Shown here in pieces: positions 1-9,507 of a DNA stretch of 64,000 bases. This DNA comes from Pseudoalteromonas luteoviolacea NCIMB 1944 (lineage in GTDB: Bacteria > Pseudomonadota > Gammaproteobacteria > Enterobacterales > Alteromonadaceae). Under the pieces are notes generated by a model. The model searched no databases. It worked only from the letters and a program-made list of their open reading frames with translations, and was not told the origin of the DNA. The stretch is from positions 124,001 through 188,000 of the forward strand of contig NZ_AUXS01000011.1 of assembly GCF_001625565.1 (NCBI RefSeq). Direction: 5' to 3'. Numbering within the stretch: position 1 is the stretch's first letter; the number at the start of each line of letters is the position of its first letter. The translations under genes were made by a program, and so were the position numbers.

Positions 1-696
1 CATTCAGGTAAGGCCGTTTCACAAACCATCGATTACTTTAATGCTGAGGAACAACCAGCTCATCTGAGTTCGGGCTATGAAGGATCTGAGTTAAACAGCC
101 AGTTTGCAGCAGGTGACTCATTCGGCGCAGGCGATTCATTCGGCGCAGGTGACTCATTCGGCGCAGGCGATTCATTCGGCGCAGGTGACTCATTCGGTGC
201 TGGCGATTCATTTGATGCTGGCGATACCAATGCTGCGAGACCAGATGACTTCGTTCCTTTCCCAACTAATGAGCGAGACCCGTTGGATGGTAATAGAATG
301 CACCGTGGTGTTCTGTATATCGAAGGTAATGAGATTGGCAGTGGTGGTGATTATGAAGATTACTACAAAGTTTGTGTTAAGGCTGGTAAACGTTTGGTTG
401 TAGTATCTAACTCCAAATATGACAGCATGTATAAACACATTAACTTTATGGGTAAGGGGACCTATAAAACGAGTTATTTGGGGCAAAATGACTTTGGTCG
501 ATTGCGTATAACTCTGCAGCATTACTATGAAAATAAAAAAGAGAAAATCTTGTTAGATAGAATCGATACTTCTTCTTATGAGTTTTATGGTTACACCAAG
601 AGAGGTAATGAATACACTAATTATATTAGAGCTTACTATAAGGGGCTGGATGCTTATATCGCAGAAGGATGTGAGGATCACCTAGGGCGCTATTAA
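1..696 (+). CDS. C-terminal part of a repeat-containing protein, function unknown
   Basis: The gene is cut by the window edge; frame 1 is open from base 1 to the stop at 694-696. The first ~35 residues are ordinary sequence. Then comes a run of a Gly-Ala-Gly-Asp-Ser-Phe hexapeptide, six units with the last diverging, followed by ~155 residues rich in Tyr, Lys and Gly that hold a single Cys pair. I recognise no domain in the last part. The Gly/Asp/Ser-rich repeat looks like a flexible linker between an unseen N-terminal domain and a C-terminal domain, as in secreted or surface proteins, but no signal peptide can be checked because the start is missing. A hairpin terminator follows 8 bases after the stop. 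Function cannot be assigned. Confidence 0.8.
   Translation, partial: HSGKAVSQTIDYFNAEEQPAHLSSGYEGSELNSQFAAGDSFGAGDSFGAGDSFGAGDSFGAGDSFGAGDSFDAGDTNAARPDDFVPFPTNERDPLDGNRMHRGVLYIEGNEIGSGGDYEDYYKVCVKAGKRLVVVSNSKYDSMYKHINFMGKGTYKTSYLGQNDFGRLRITLQHYYENKKEKILLDRIDTSSYEFYGYTKRGNEYTNYIRAYYKGLDAYIAEGCEDHLGRY
112..225 (+). repeat. 18-bp in-frame tandem repeat (GAGDSF-coding)
   Basis: Six 18-bp units start at 112, 130, 148, 166, 184 and 202, with a partial seventh. Units alternate GGTGACTCATTC and GGCGATTCATTC, giving a 36-bp higher-order period, while the encoded hexapeptide stays the same. The last two full units are diverging. The first four units form two exact 36-bp copies, which suggests recent duplication of a two-unit block. 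Confidence 0.9.
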
Positions 697-703
697 AATA
701 GTG

Positions 704-724
704 AGGGCCACTTAGGCCCTTTTC
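704..724 (+). terminator. Rho-independent terminator
   Basis: A 6-bp perfect stem (AGGGCC/GGCCCT) with a 5-base loop is followed by TTTTC, just after the stop of the first gene. It faces the 3' end of the convergent DM13 gene. Confidence 0.7.
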
Positions 725-743
725 ATTAGACTTAGAAAGTGTA

Positions 744-1211
744 TTATTGATAAGTTCCTGCGGTTATAAATTCTCCGAATGTCTCACACCATACAACAAC
801 CGTTTTAAATTTACTTACGTCTACATCCTTCGGTACATCGACAATAAAGCCATTAAATGACGTGACAGCAGATACAAATTGCATTGTATTTTTATGCTGT
901 TCAAACTCAGCTTCATTTTCGACAAACGTTGGTGATAAATAAAGACGGTAGTCAGGGCCTGGCGCTAACCTACCTTCAAAGCCTATTGTATGTTCACCAA
1001 TAAAGACATCTCCTTCACCAAAGTGCAAAAAGTCAGAGCCTTTTAGGTCTTTACTAAAAACTGCGGTGAATTTTGCTTGATTCGCAACTTCGGATAAGGC
1101 CGTTTGTGTAGGGGAGGGTGGGGCCATCATAATTGGAAGAGAGTACACACCTAGTGCAAAGCCCGCACAAAAAACCAACATGGTAAACAAAATTTTAAAC
1201 AAAAATCGCAT
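744..1211 (-). CDS. DM13 domain protein, membrane-anchored
   Basis: 155 residues. Residues ~5-25 form one hydrophobic segment (signal anchor), so the rest is probably periplasmic. Residues ~55-153 resemble a DM13 domain: an alternating beta pattern, a GPDYRLYLSP stretch, and near the end the characteristic VVVWCETFGEF block with its single Cys. DM13 domains are thought to take part in electron transfer or redox chemistry in bacteria; that is family knowledge and nothing in the sequence shows a cofactor. The gene is convergent with the preceding one and divergent from the chitinase cluster, so it is probably monocistronic. Confidence 0.75.
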   Translation of the reverse strand: MRFLFKILFTMLVFCAGFALGVYSLPIMMAPPSPTQTALSEVANQAKFTAVFSKDLKGSDFLHFGEGDVFIGEHTIGFEGRLAPGPDYRLYLSPTFVENEAEFEQHKNTMQFVSAVTSFNGFIVDVPKDVDVSKFKTVVVWCETFGEFITAGTYQ

Positions 1212-1872
1212 GTCAAAAATGCTCTATCAAATAAAAGTAATTTAACCTTAGCGTGATGGTTCTAAGAGTCAAATGTACAAATGTTTTATTTGTGTTAACT
1301 GTCGTGTTAATAAGCATTTATTTCTCTAATAAAACTACTTTCTAGTTAAAATGTCTGATTGACAACTCTCTATATTATTTGAAGCGTTCAGCTTTATTCT
1401 CAAAGTTTCAATAAAACCATGAAATTACTAATTTATTCTTTGTTTAAACAAAAATGTAATTTTAGTTATTTTTAATAGTTCCCTATTTGGGTCCTTTTTC
1501 AATTGTGAAATAAGTATAAAAAAGTGCTGTTATTAATTTTAAACCATAGAAAAAGGTATTGAGTTCTGGTTTGTCCACTTTGTAATGTAAATAAAGGTAA
1601 ACGGATTTAATGTAAATTATGTAAACTTTACAATGCGCCTATTTGTTGTGATTTTATCAACAAGTTAATCAATTTCAATATGTTATGTATCCTGCCTTTT
1701 TACTAAAAAACGTGTTTTTTCTAGTTATTTGGTTTGTGTTTTTTAATTTTAGCTAATCCCTTGTGATGGTGTTTTGGATCGGTACAATCGCCGCTGCTCA
1801 GTATCGCATTAGGTAATTATGTTACTGAATGTAATTTTATAAACAAAAAACATACAAATTAGGAATAATCAA
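1212..1872. other. 661-bp AT-rich intergenic region upstream of the chitinase cluster
   Basis: No credible ORF on either strand. It must carry the promoters of the divergent DM13 gene and the chitinase operon. It is very AT-rich, with many T tracts and one clear palindrome at 1705-1720. A TTGACA at about 1360 has no properly spaced -10 box. I could not place a promoter with confidence. Confidence 0.6.
1705..1720. promoter_or_regulatory. Perfect A6C-GT-GT6 inverted repeat upstream of the chitinase gene
   Basis: AAAAAAC, two bases, GTTTTTT: a 7-2-7 perfect inverted repeat about 150 bp before the chitinase start codon. It may be a regulator binding site or a weak bidirectional terminator for the DM13 transcript. 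Sequence alone does not decide. Confidence 0.35.
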
Positions 1873-4800
1873 ATGAGCGTGTCTAAATCCTCGAATAAGG
1901 TACTCAAGCTCAGTGCCATTACAATGGGTTTGATCAGTGCATCGGCTTTTGCTGAAGTGAACTGTGACAGCCTTGCGACTTGGGAAGCGGGTAAAATTTA
2001 TGTTGGCGGCAACCAGGTGCAACAAGATAACGTTGCATATCGTGCCAATTGGTGGAACCGCTCTTCACCAAAGCTAAAGTCCGGTCAGTGGCAAGAGTGG
2101 ACAAAGCTTGGAGAGTGCAGTGGCTCAGAGCCAATAAACTTAGCGCCTTCTATCAAGCTACTTAAACCAATTGCAGATGTTACAGTGGCTGAGAATGAAG
2201 AAGTGATCATCGACTTTTCAGCCAGTGATAGCGATGGTGAAGTAAAGCATGTTGCGATTTATCATAATGATGCGTTGGTGAAAGTGCTAAGCCAAGCGCC
2301 ATATCGTTTTACGTGGCAAGCAAAACAAGGCAAACACGAATTTCATGGTGTGGCATTGGATGATGATGGCGCAACTGCGAAATCGGTGAGCCGCAAAGTC
2401 AGCGTTGAGGCACTTCCACCTAAAGATCAAAATACCGCCCCGATTGCTCGTTTAGCAGCACAATTGCCAAGTGAGTTGGAAGTGGGTAGTCAGATTGTAT
2501 TTACTTTGATTGCAAATGATAAAGAGTCAGATACTTTGACTCAATCACTCTCTGTGAATGGCATCGAAGTAGTGAGCACATCGCAAAATGAGTTCGAATA
2601 TACATGGACAGCCACTGCAAAAGGCCCACAGACATTCGTCTTAGTCGCTAAAGATGAACACGGCTTAGAATCAGAAAAAATAAGCAGAACCTTTACGGTG
2701 AAAGCAAAAGATGATGGTCAAGGTTCACATGACGACTGTCGTCCAGCTGGCTTATACCAAACTCCCGGTATAACGCCGTCTTACTGTGATATTTATGATA
2801 GTGAAGGCCGAGAAAAAATGGGCGCAGATCACCCAAGACGTGTGATTGGTTACTTTACGAGCTGGCGCCACGGTAAAAATGATCAACCTAGCTATCTGGT
2901 TAAAGACATACCATGGGATAAAATCACTCACATCAACTATGCGTTTGCTCACGTTAATGACAAAAATGAGATCAGCATAGGTAATCCAAATGCACAAGGT
3001 AACGCGGCAACTAACATGACTTGGCCAGGCGTTGCAGGTGCAGAGATGGACCCTAGCTTGCCATACAAAGGCCACTTCAACTTACTGAATAAATACAAAA
3101 AGCAATATCCACACGTGAAAACCATGATCTCGGTTGGTGGCTGGGCTGAAACGGGCGGTTATTTTGACGAAACTGGTAAACGCGTGAATAACGGTGGTTT
3201 CTATACGATGACCACAAATGCTGATGGCAGCGTAAACCATGCTGGTATTGCTCAGTTTGTGAAAAGCTCAGTTGAATTTTTAAGAACCTATGGCTTTGAT
3301 GGCTTGGACGTAGACTATGAATATCCATCTTCGATGAAAGACTCAGGTCACCCTGAAGATTTCCCGGTCAGCAATGCCAGACGTGCAGGGCTAAACAAGT
3401 CTTATCAAGTGCTGATGAAAGAGTTACGTGAAGCCCTTGATAAAGCGGGTGAGCAAGATGACAAACATTATATGTTAACGATTGCTTCTCCGTCATCTGG
3501 TTACTTACTACGTGGAATGGAAACGTTCCAAACAGCGCAATACCTAGACTTTGTCAATATCATGTCTTATGACCTGCACGGAGCGTGGAATGATCACGTT
3601 GGTCACAATGCACCGTTGTATGACACGGGTAAAGACACAGAGCTGAAGGTGTGGAATGTCTACGGCACTAAAGAGTTCGGTGGTATTGGTTACTTGAATA
3701 CAGATTGGGCGGTGAACTATTTCCGTGGTGCGCTGCCTGCTGGTCGTATCAACATTGGTATTCCGTACTATACCCGTGGATTCAAAGATGTGCGTGGTGG
3801 TGACAATGGCCTTTGGGGTCGCGCACCACTGCCAAATCAAAGCAACTGCCCGAAAGGCACGGGAATTGGTGAAAAGAACAAGTGTGGTAACGGCGCAATT
3901 GGTATCGACAACCTATGGCATGACATTGAAAATGGTCAAGAAGTTGCCGCAGGATCGAACCCACTTTGGCACGCTAAAAACCTTGAACACGGTATCAACC
4001 CAAGCTACCTAAAAGTATATGGCTTAACGCCTGATACAGATGCCGATGATGTTCTGCGCGGTGACTATGTGCGTCATTACGACGACGTAGCTGTAGCGCC
4101 TTGGTTATATAACGCAGAGAAAAAAGTATTCCTTTCAATGGAAGACTCTGAGTCTATGAAAACCAAACTAGACTACGTTGTTGATAAGGGATTGGGCGGC
4201 GTGATGTTCTGGGAGCTGGCAGGTGACTTTGACTACCATGCTGACAAAGGCGAGTACTTCATGGGCTCAACAATGACAGCGCTAGCATACAACACCTTTA
4301 ACCAAAGTGGTGTTGCTTATGATACGCATGTTGGTGATGGCACATTTACTACGCCAAGCGAAGCGGTTGATATTGCATTTGAAGCGAAAGACTTCCCTAT
4401 TGGCGACCAAAACTATCCAATTCGTCCAACATTTGCTTTTACCAACAACTCAGAAATCGACCTGACTGGCGCAACGATCACATTCAATGTACCAACGTCA
4501 ACTTCAGCAATTTTCAAATCAAATTGGAATGCGCGCAAAAAACTGGGTATGCGTGTTGAACATGATGCTTCGAATTCTGCTGGTAATAACATCGGTGGTT
4601 TTGAAAATGAATTCCATCGTTTTTCAATTACCTTCAAAAATGAGTGGGGCGGTCAGCTTGAGTCGTTTGCGCCGGGCGAAACCATCAATGCACAAGTGAT
4701 GTACTACATGCCTATCACGGGCCCTGTGAACTTTACCATCGAAAAAGACGGCAAACAGTACGCATTTGCCTCTGAATACCCTGAATTACCAGTCGCTAAA

Positions 4801-5043
4801 AAGCATGTTCCAAATCCAGGTGATGGTGACAAAAACCCGCCAAATGGTCAGCAGTGTGAAGGTGTGAAAATTGAAAACATCAACACTTACCCTAATTGGC
4901 CTCGCACTAACTGGGCTGGCGATCCGAGCCATGCTGTCGGCGGTGACATGATGATCCATAACGGCGCGGTTTATAAAGCCAAGTGGTGGACAAATGGCAC
5001 ACCAAGTAACGGCGGTGCTTGGCAGAAAGTGTGTAGCCTGTAA
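1873..5043 (+). CDS. Secreted multidomain GH18 chitinase
   Basis: 1056 residues, predicted to hydrolyse chitin extracellularly. Residues 1-27 are a Sec signal peptide ending AFA. Residues ~30-83 are a CBM5/12-type chitin-binding module with the Y-R-A-N-W-W signature (W60, W61). Two Ig-like domains (~95-275) follow. The GH18 barrel starts at ~305 (RRVIGYFTSW). The catalytic DGLDVDYE motif is at 476-483, with E483 the expected proton donor. A beta domain (~835-985) and a second CBM5/12 at the C-terminus (~1005-1056) complete it. This is the first gene of a plus-strand cluster; the LPMO gene lies 66 bp downstream after a hairpin. Whether it is an endo- or exo-enzyme cannot be told by eye. Confidence 0.95.
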   Translation: MSVSKSSNKVLKLSAITMGLISASAFAEVNCDSLATWEAGKIYVGGNQVQQDNVAYRANWWNRSSPKLKSGQWQEWTKLGECSGSEPINLAPSIKLLKPIADVTVAENEEVIIDFSASDSDGEVKHVAIYHNDALVKVLSQAPYRFTWQAKQGKHEFHGVALDDDGATAKSVSRKVSVEALPPKDQNTAPIARLAAQLPSELEVGSQIVFTLIANDKESDTLTQSLSVNGIEVVSTSQNEFEYTWTATAKGPQTFVLVAKDEHGLESEKISRTFTVKAKDDGQGSHDDCRPAGLYQTPGITPSYCDIYDSEGREKMGADHPRRVIGYFTSWRHGKNDQPSYLVKDIPWDKITHINYAFAHVNDKNEISIGNPNAQGNAATNMTWPGVAGAEMDPSLPYKGHFNLLNKYKKQYPHVKTMISVGGWAETGGYFDETGKRVNNGGFYTMTTNADGSVNHAGIAQFVKSSVEFLRTYGFDGLDVDYEYPSSMKDSGHPEDFPVSNARRAGLNKSYQVLMKELREALDKAGEQDDKHYMLTIASPSSGYLLRGMETFQTAQYLDFVNIMSYDLHGAWNDHVGHNAPLYDTGKDTELKVWNVYGTKEFGGIGYLNTDWAVNYFRGALPAGRINIGIPYYTRGFKDVRGGDNGLWGRAPLPNQSNCPKGTGIGEKNKCGNGAIGIDNLWHDIENGQEVAAGSNPLWHAKNLEHGINPSYLKVYGLTPDTDADDVLRGDYVRHYDDVAVAPWLYNAEKKVFLSMEDSESMKTKLDYVVDKGLGGVMFWELAGDFDYHADKGEYFMGSTMTALAYNTFNQSGVAYDTHVGDGTFTTPSEAVDIAFEAKDFPIGDQNYPIRPTFAFTNNSEIDLTGATITFNVPTSTSAIFKSNWNARKKLGMRVEHDASNSAGNNIGGFENEFHRFSITFKNEWGGQLESFAPGETINAQVMYYMPITGPVNFTIEKDGKQYAFASEYPELPVAKKHVPNPGDGDKNPPNGQQCEGVKIENINTYPNWPRTNWAGDPSHAVGGDMMIHNGAVYKAKWWTNGTPSNGGAWQKVCSL

Positions 5044-5064
5044 CGGCCACGTTTATTCCCAACC

Positions 5065-5087
5065 AGAGTGATCTGCGGATCACTCTT
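5065..5087 (+). terminator. Intercistronic hairpin between the chitinase and LPMO genes
   Basis: AGAGTGATC and GATCACTCT form a perfect 9-bp stem with a TGCG loop, followed only by a short TT. With so few T residues it may be a weak terminator or an mRNA-stabilising hairpin that allows partial read-through to the LPMO gene. Confidence 0.55.
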
Positions 5088-5109
5088 ACAATCAATAAAT
5101 GAGAAAACT

Positions 5110-6720
5110 ATGAGACAACAAGTAACCTTATGCGCGCTGGGCGTAGCCTTAGGTGTGGGCGTTATCGGTAAAGTGAATGCACACGGCTATATGGATTTTC
5201 CCAAAGCTAGGCAAGCAATCTGTCAGGAGCAAGGTGGATTTTGGTGGCCAAAAGATGGCTCAAAAATCCCGAATGCAGCATGTCGTGCCGCATATTTGAA
5301 ATCTGAGCATGTGCAGTTTATTCAAAAGCATGAGTTCGCAACCAATACAGCAGACTTTCGTAACCAAACGGCAGTAGAGGCTAACATTCCTGATGGCACC
5401 TTGTGTGGTGCGGGTGATAGCCAAAAAGCGGGAATGAATATTCCATCTACTGAATGGCAAACAACGGAGATCACGCCAAATGCTCAGGGTAAAGTGAAAA
5501 TCCGTTATCGCGCAACGACGCCCCATAACCCTAGTTTTTGGCAGTTCTACTTAACTAAGCCGGGCACTGAATTTAAGCAAAAGCCGCTTGCTTGGAGTGA
5601 CTTAGAGCTAGTCCAAGAGCACGGAAACATTGCGTTTTTTATGGCGCCAGATGGTAAGCGTTATTACGAAATGGAAGTGGCAATCCCAGAAAAGTTTGCA
5701 GGTGATGCGATTCTGTATAGCCGCTGGCAGCGTGACGATGTAGTAGGAGAGGGGTTTTACAACTGTAGTGACGTGACCATAGTACGCAGTACAGATCCAA
5801 CACCAACGCCAGACACATGGTATCCAGTAGAGTACTTTGTAAAACAGGGCCAAGAGGCAACTGCCGGCGATACAGTGTGGGTTCGAGTGTTTAACGGTGA
5901 TGGAAATGAACTCATTCAAGAGCGCTTCGACGTCACAAAGACCAATGCAAATCAGTGGCAAGCACAGTTTGCGTCTAACCTGACGACACAGTTTGCCGAT
6001 ATTATTCGCATTGGTGTGAAAGATAATACCGGCAACATTGTATTTAATCCAAACGCAATCTCCAGCAATCAGGTATTCGTATCTGATAAATCATATAGCT
6101 ACAACCTATCGGTGATCTCAAAGCCGAAAAATACAGCACCTACGGTACATACACCTGCGCCAATCACGATAGATGAGGGGCAGAGCAAGCATTTGCATGT
6201 CCATGCATTTGATGACGAGCAGCCAACGCTCGACTTTGACTGGCAGCTACCAAGTGCATTGAGCTTCACAGGTTCTGGTTCAACCATCACGATCACTGCG
6301 CCAAAGGTGGACGCAGATACTCGCTTTGACGGCAAAGTGACCGTGTCAGATGGCAGTTTAAGCAAAACAGTACCACTGGTTGTGAATGTTAAAAACATCG
6401 ATACCGATCCGGGGACGCCAGACAAACCGACAGACGATACTTGGCAGCCAAGCAAAATCTACACAGCTGGCGACACCGTGGTTTATCAAGGCAAAACTTA
6501 CCGTGCTAAATGGTGGGTACGTGGCCAACTTCCAACCTCAAGCCACGCATGGGAATTAGTGCCGAGCGGCGATGATTCGGATGCAGGTAATACGTCATGG
6601 CAGTCAAGCAAAGCCTATCGCGGTGGCGAAATTGTAACTTTTAACGGTGAGCGCTATCAAGCTCGCTGGTGGACTCGTAATCAACAACCAGACCAACATT
6701 CTGTTTGGAAAAAACTATAA
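5110..6720 (+). CDS. AA10 lytic polysaccharide monooxygenase with chitin-binding modules
   Basis: 536 residues from the ATG at 5110, chosen because it gives a clean signal peptide ending VNA. The mature protein then starts with His25, the copper-binding N-terminal His of the histidine brace; the second brace His is H139 in TTPHNPSFW. The AA10 domain runs to ~220 (family activity: copper-dependent oxidative cleavage of chitin). A GbpA-type second domain (~230-335), an Ig-like domain (~345-430) and two CBM5/12 modules (~440-485 and ~495-536, AKWW and ARWW) follow. It sits between two GH18 chitinase genes, a classic synergistic set. It needs an external electron donor, so the redox operon at 41.7-48 kb is of interest. 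Confidence 0.95.
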   Translation: MRQQVTLCALGVALGVGVIGKVNAHGYMDFPKARQAICQEQGGFWWPKDGSKIPNAACRAAYLKSEHVQFIQKHEFATNTADFRNQTAVEANIPDGTLCGAGDSQKAGMNIPSTEWQTTEITPNAQGKVKIRYRATTPHNPSFWQFYLTKPGTEFKQKPLAWSDLELVQEHGNIAFFMAPDGKRYYEMEVAIPEKFAGDAILYSRWQRDDVVGEGFYNCSDVTIVRSTDPTPTPDTWYPVEYFVKQGQEATAGDTVWVRVFNGDGNELIQERFDVTKTNANQWQAQFASNLTTQFADIIRIGVKDNTGNIVFNPNAISSNQVFVSDKSYSYNLSVISKPKNTAPTVHTPAPITIDEGQSKHLHVHAFDDEQPTLDFDWQLPSALSFTGSGSTITITAPKVDADTRFDGKVTVSDGSLSKTVPLVVNVKNIDTDPGTPDKPTDDTWQPSKIYTAGDTVVYQGKTYRAKWWVRGQLPTSSHAWELVPSGDDSDAGNTSWQSSKAYRGGEIVTFNGERYQARWWTRNQQPDQHSVWKKL

Positions 6721-6743
6721 ATACATCAAAGAGGTAATTCGAA

Positions 6744-9386
6744 ATGTTTAAATTTTTAACCACAGCAGCAGCCGTTGGCGCTGCCCTTGCAAGTGCCACA
6801 GCTGTCGCTGCGCCTTCAACACCAAGCATCAACTGGAAGCCACAAAACTACTCATTTGTTGATGTAAATATCTACGGCCGCGGATCATACAAGCAACTTA
6901 TACAAGCTAAGGATGTGGTCGATATCCAAATTGAATGGAACGCGTGGTCAGGCAAAGGCGGTAATAGCTATAAAGTGTATTTTGACAACAAAGTTGTCAA
7001 CGAAGGCACATTAGCTGAGGGCACGACGGGCGGCACTATTCGCTTCCCTTATCACAAGTCGGGTCGTCATGAACTGAGAATCGCGCTTTGTGATGCATCT
7101 GGTTGTTCAATGTCTGCTTCTAAGCCCATTGTGATTGCCGATACTGATGGTGGTCACTTAGAGCCACTAAAACTGAATGTGAATCCAAACAATAAAAAGT
7201 TCGATACAGACTCAAATACCGTTGTCGGGGCTTATTTTGTTGAGTGGGGTATTTATGGCCGTAAGTTTGATGTCACGCAAATTCCCGCAGATAACTTAAC
7301 TCACTTACTCTATGGCTTTATTCCTGTATGTGGTCCAAATGACTCACTGGCTGAAATCGAAAATGGTAACAGTTTGAGAGCGCTAAAGCTGGCATGTGGC
7401 AGCTCAAAGGACTATGAAGTGGTGATCCACGATCCGTGGGCTGCGGTGCAAAAAGCACTGCCAGGGATCAGCTCAAAGGACCCAATTCGCGGTACTTATG
7501 CACAATTAATGGCACTCAAACAGCGCAATCCAGACCTGAAAATTTTGCCTTCAGTGGGTGGTTGGACATTGTCTGATCCGTTCTTTGATTTTGACGTAAA
7601 AGCAAACCGCGACACTTTTGTGAACTCGATGCGTGAATTCTTAAAAACATGGAAATTCTACGACGGTATCGACATTGACTGGGAGTTTCCGGGCGGTGAT
7701 GGCGCGAATCCAGACTTAGGTTCAGATAAAGACGGTGAAGTTTATATCATCTTGATGAAAGAGCTTCGCGAGATGCTTGATGAACTTGAAGTAGAGATGG
7801 GACGTGAGTTTGAACTGACTTCCGCGATTGGTACGGGCTACGACAAAATCGAAGATGTAGATTATCAGCAAGCCGCGCAGTACATGGATTATATCTTCGC
7901 CATGACTTATGACTTTGCCGGTGGCTGGAACAATGTGACCGGCCATCAGACTGCGATTTACTGTGGTTCACACATGTCTGCAGATGAGTGCAACGGTACG
8001 GGCGTTGATGATAAAGGTGAAGCGAGAAAGGGCCCAGCGTATACGCTAGATAACGCCATTAAACTGCTCTTAGCGCAAGGTGTGCCAAGCGAAAAACTAG
8101 TAGTTGGTACAGCTATGTATGGCCGTGGCTGGGAAGGTGTTTACCCGCAAAATGCGCAAATTGCAGACAACCCAATGACAGCACCTGCCAATGGCAAATT
8201 ACGTGGTTCAACGTCTCAAGGTGTGTGGGAAGCAGGCGTAATCGATTACAAGGGACTCAAAGCGCACATGATTGGTCATGATGAGCAAGGTATTAACGGT
8301 TTTGAAGTTGGGTACGATGAACAAGCTGAAGCAGCATATGTTTGGAATCGCCAAAAGGGTACCTTGGTTACCTATGACAGCCCTCGCTCTGTGCGCGCAA
8401 AAGGTCGCTATGTACGTGAGCATAACTTAGCAGGTCTATTCGCGTGGGAAATTGATGCAGATAATGGTGACATCTTAAATGCAATGCACGAGGGGCTTGC
8501 AGGCAAGGTGACTAACCCAACGCCTGTTAATAAAGCGCCTGTTGTTTCATTAACCAGCCAGATTACGTTAAATGCAGGTGATATTCACGTTTTGACGGCA
8601 CAGGCGACAGATCCAGAAGGAAAAGCACTTACTTTTTCTTGGCAAGGTGACGCCGCTCTGAACCTGCAAAGTGAGAATGACAGCGTTATCGTCACAGCGC
8701 CTAGCGTGACAAATGACTCTGTATTTACAGTAAACCTAGCTGTAAGTGATGGTGCAAACACTGTTAACCGTACGGTTAAAGTGATTGTCAAAGCACCCGT
8801 TGTAGAAAACAAAGCGCCAGTTGTTGGCACTATTTCAGCGATTACATTGGATGAAAATACCACTAAATCAGTAAGCGTAACGGCAACCGATCCGGAAGGA
8901 AAAGCACTGAGCTTTGCATGGCAATTACCGGGCCACACTATAGTGGGGACTGGCAATGCAGTGACTGTAAAAGCAGGAGAAGTATCAAAAACTGAAACAC
9001 TCACAGGCACAGTGGTTGTGTCTGACGGCGAGCACAGTGTCACGCGTCAGTTCAATGTGACCGTTAAAAATGTCGAGACAGATCCTGAGCCAACGCCGGG
9101 CGACGGCAAAACAACTTGGGATGCCAACAAGGTATACACCGGCGGAAATACAGTTTGGTACAAAGGTGTTCAATACAAAGCGCGTTGGTGGACCCGAGGT
9201 GCTGTGCCTAGTAATGGCGGTGTATGGGCGGAGATCATTCCAGATGATGGCAAAGTGCGCGATTGGCGCAGTGACCTAGTGTATACCGGTGGAGACAAAG
9301 TGGTTCACAACGGTGAAACCTATCAAGCTCGCTGGTGGACACGTGGCCAAACCCCTGGCAGCAACTCAGTATGGCGCAAGCTGTAA
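6744..9386 (+). CDS. Secreted GH18 chitinase, Serratia ChiA-like
   Basis: 880 residues. Signal peptide ~1-23. Residues ~25-135 resemble the Ig-like N-terminal domain of Serratia ChiA. The GH18 barrel is ~150-590. Its DGIDIDWE motif is at 307-314, so E314 is the predicted acid, almost the same position as E315 in Serratia ChiA. The motif MTYDFAGGW supplies the +1 region residues. Two Ig/PKD-like domains (~595-690, ~693-775) and two C-terminal CBM5/12 modules (~785-830 and ~838-880, both with ARWW) follow. It starts 23 bp after the LPMO stop with an AAAGAGG ribosome site, so the two are probably co-transcribed. By family analogy it may be a processive exo-chitinase; that is inference. Confidence 0.95.
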   Translation: MFKFLTTAAAVGAALASATAVAAPSTPSINWKPQNYSFVDVNIYGRGSYKQLIQAKDVVDIQIEWNAWSGKGGNSYKVYFDNKVVNEGTLAEGTTGGTIRFPYHKSGRHELRIALCDASGCSMSASKPIVIADTDGGHLEPLKLNVNPNNKKFDTDSNTVVGAYFVEWGIYGRKFDVTQIPADNLTHLLYGFIPVCGPNDSLAEIENGNSLRALKLACGSSKDYEVVIHDPWAAVQKALPGISSKDPIRGTYAQLMALKQRNPDLKILPSVGGWTLSDPFFDFDVKANRDTFVNSMREFLKTWKFYDGIDIDWEFPGGDGANPDLGSDKDGEVYIILMKELREMLDELEVEMGREFELTSAIGTGYDKIEDVDYQQAAQYMDYIFAMTYDFAGGWNNVTGHQTAIYCGSHMSADECNGTGVDDKGEARKGPAYTLDNAIKLLLAQGVPSEKLVVGTAMYGRGWEGVYPQNAQIADNPMTAPANGKLRGSTSQGVWEAGVIDYKGLKAHMIGHDEQGINGFEVGYDEQAEAAYVWNRQKGTLVTYDSPRSVRAKGRYVREHNLAGLFAWEIDADNGDILNAMHEGLAGKVTNPTPVNKAPVVSLTSQITLNAGDIHVLTAQATDPEGKALTFSWQGDAALNLQSENDSVIVTAPSVTNDSVFTVNLAVSDGANTVNRTVKVIVKAPVVENKAPVVGTISAITLDENTTKSVSVTATDPEGKALSFAWQLPGHTIVGTGNAVTVKAGEVSKTETLTGTVVVSDGEHSVTRQFNVTVKNVETDPEPTPGDGKTTWDANKVYTGGNTVWYKGVQYKARWWTRGAVPSNGGVWAEIIPDDGKVRDWRSDLVYTGGDKVVHNGETYQARWWTRGQTPGSNSVWRKL

Positions 9387-9400
9387 CGGGTTAATCAAGT

Positions 9401-9450
9401 GAGTTAATTCTAACCGAGTTAATTCTAACCGAGTTAATTCTAACCGAGTT
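9401..9450. repeat. 15-bp tandem repeat, 3.3 copies
   Basis: GAGTTAATTCTAACC occurs at 9401, 9416 and 9431 without change, followed by a partial GAGTT. It lies 15 bp after the chitinase stop, before a hairpin. Exact copies imply recent slippage; the copy number may vary between strains. Confidence 0.9.
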
Positions 9451-9456
9451 CATTCA

Positions 9457-9478
9457 GGTGCATGGATGCACCTTCTTA
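9457..9478 (+). terminator. Hairpin terminator after the chitinase gene
   Basis: GGTGCAT, two bases, ATGCACC is a perfect 7-bp stem followed by TTCTT. It separates the LPMO-chitinase transcript from the protease gene. Confidence 0.6.
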
Positions 9479-9507
9479 CTATAACAACAAGTACAGAGTA
9501 AAAATCC

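Noticed and set aside
112-225. Short regular repeats resembling a CRISPR array
   Set aside because: The units are contiguous without spacers and lie in an open coding frame.
104-403. Alternative frames across the 18-bp repeat
   Set aside because: They are low-complexity readings of the repeat; frame 1 continues from the edge into ordinary protein sequence with a normal end.
1360-1385. TTGACA as a chitinase or DM13 promoter
   Set aside because: No -10 box at 16-18 bp spacing; the nearby TATATT is only about 7 bp away.
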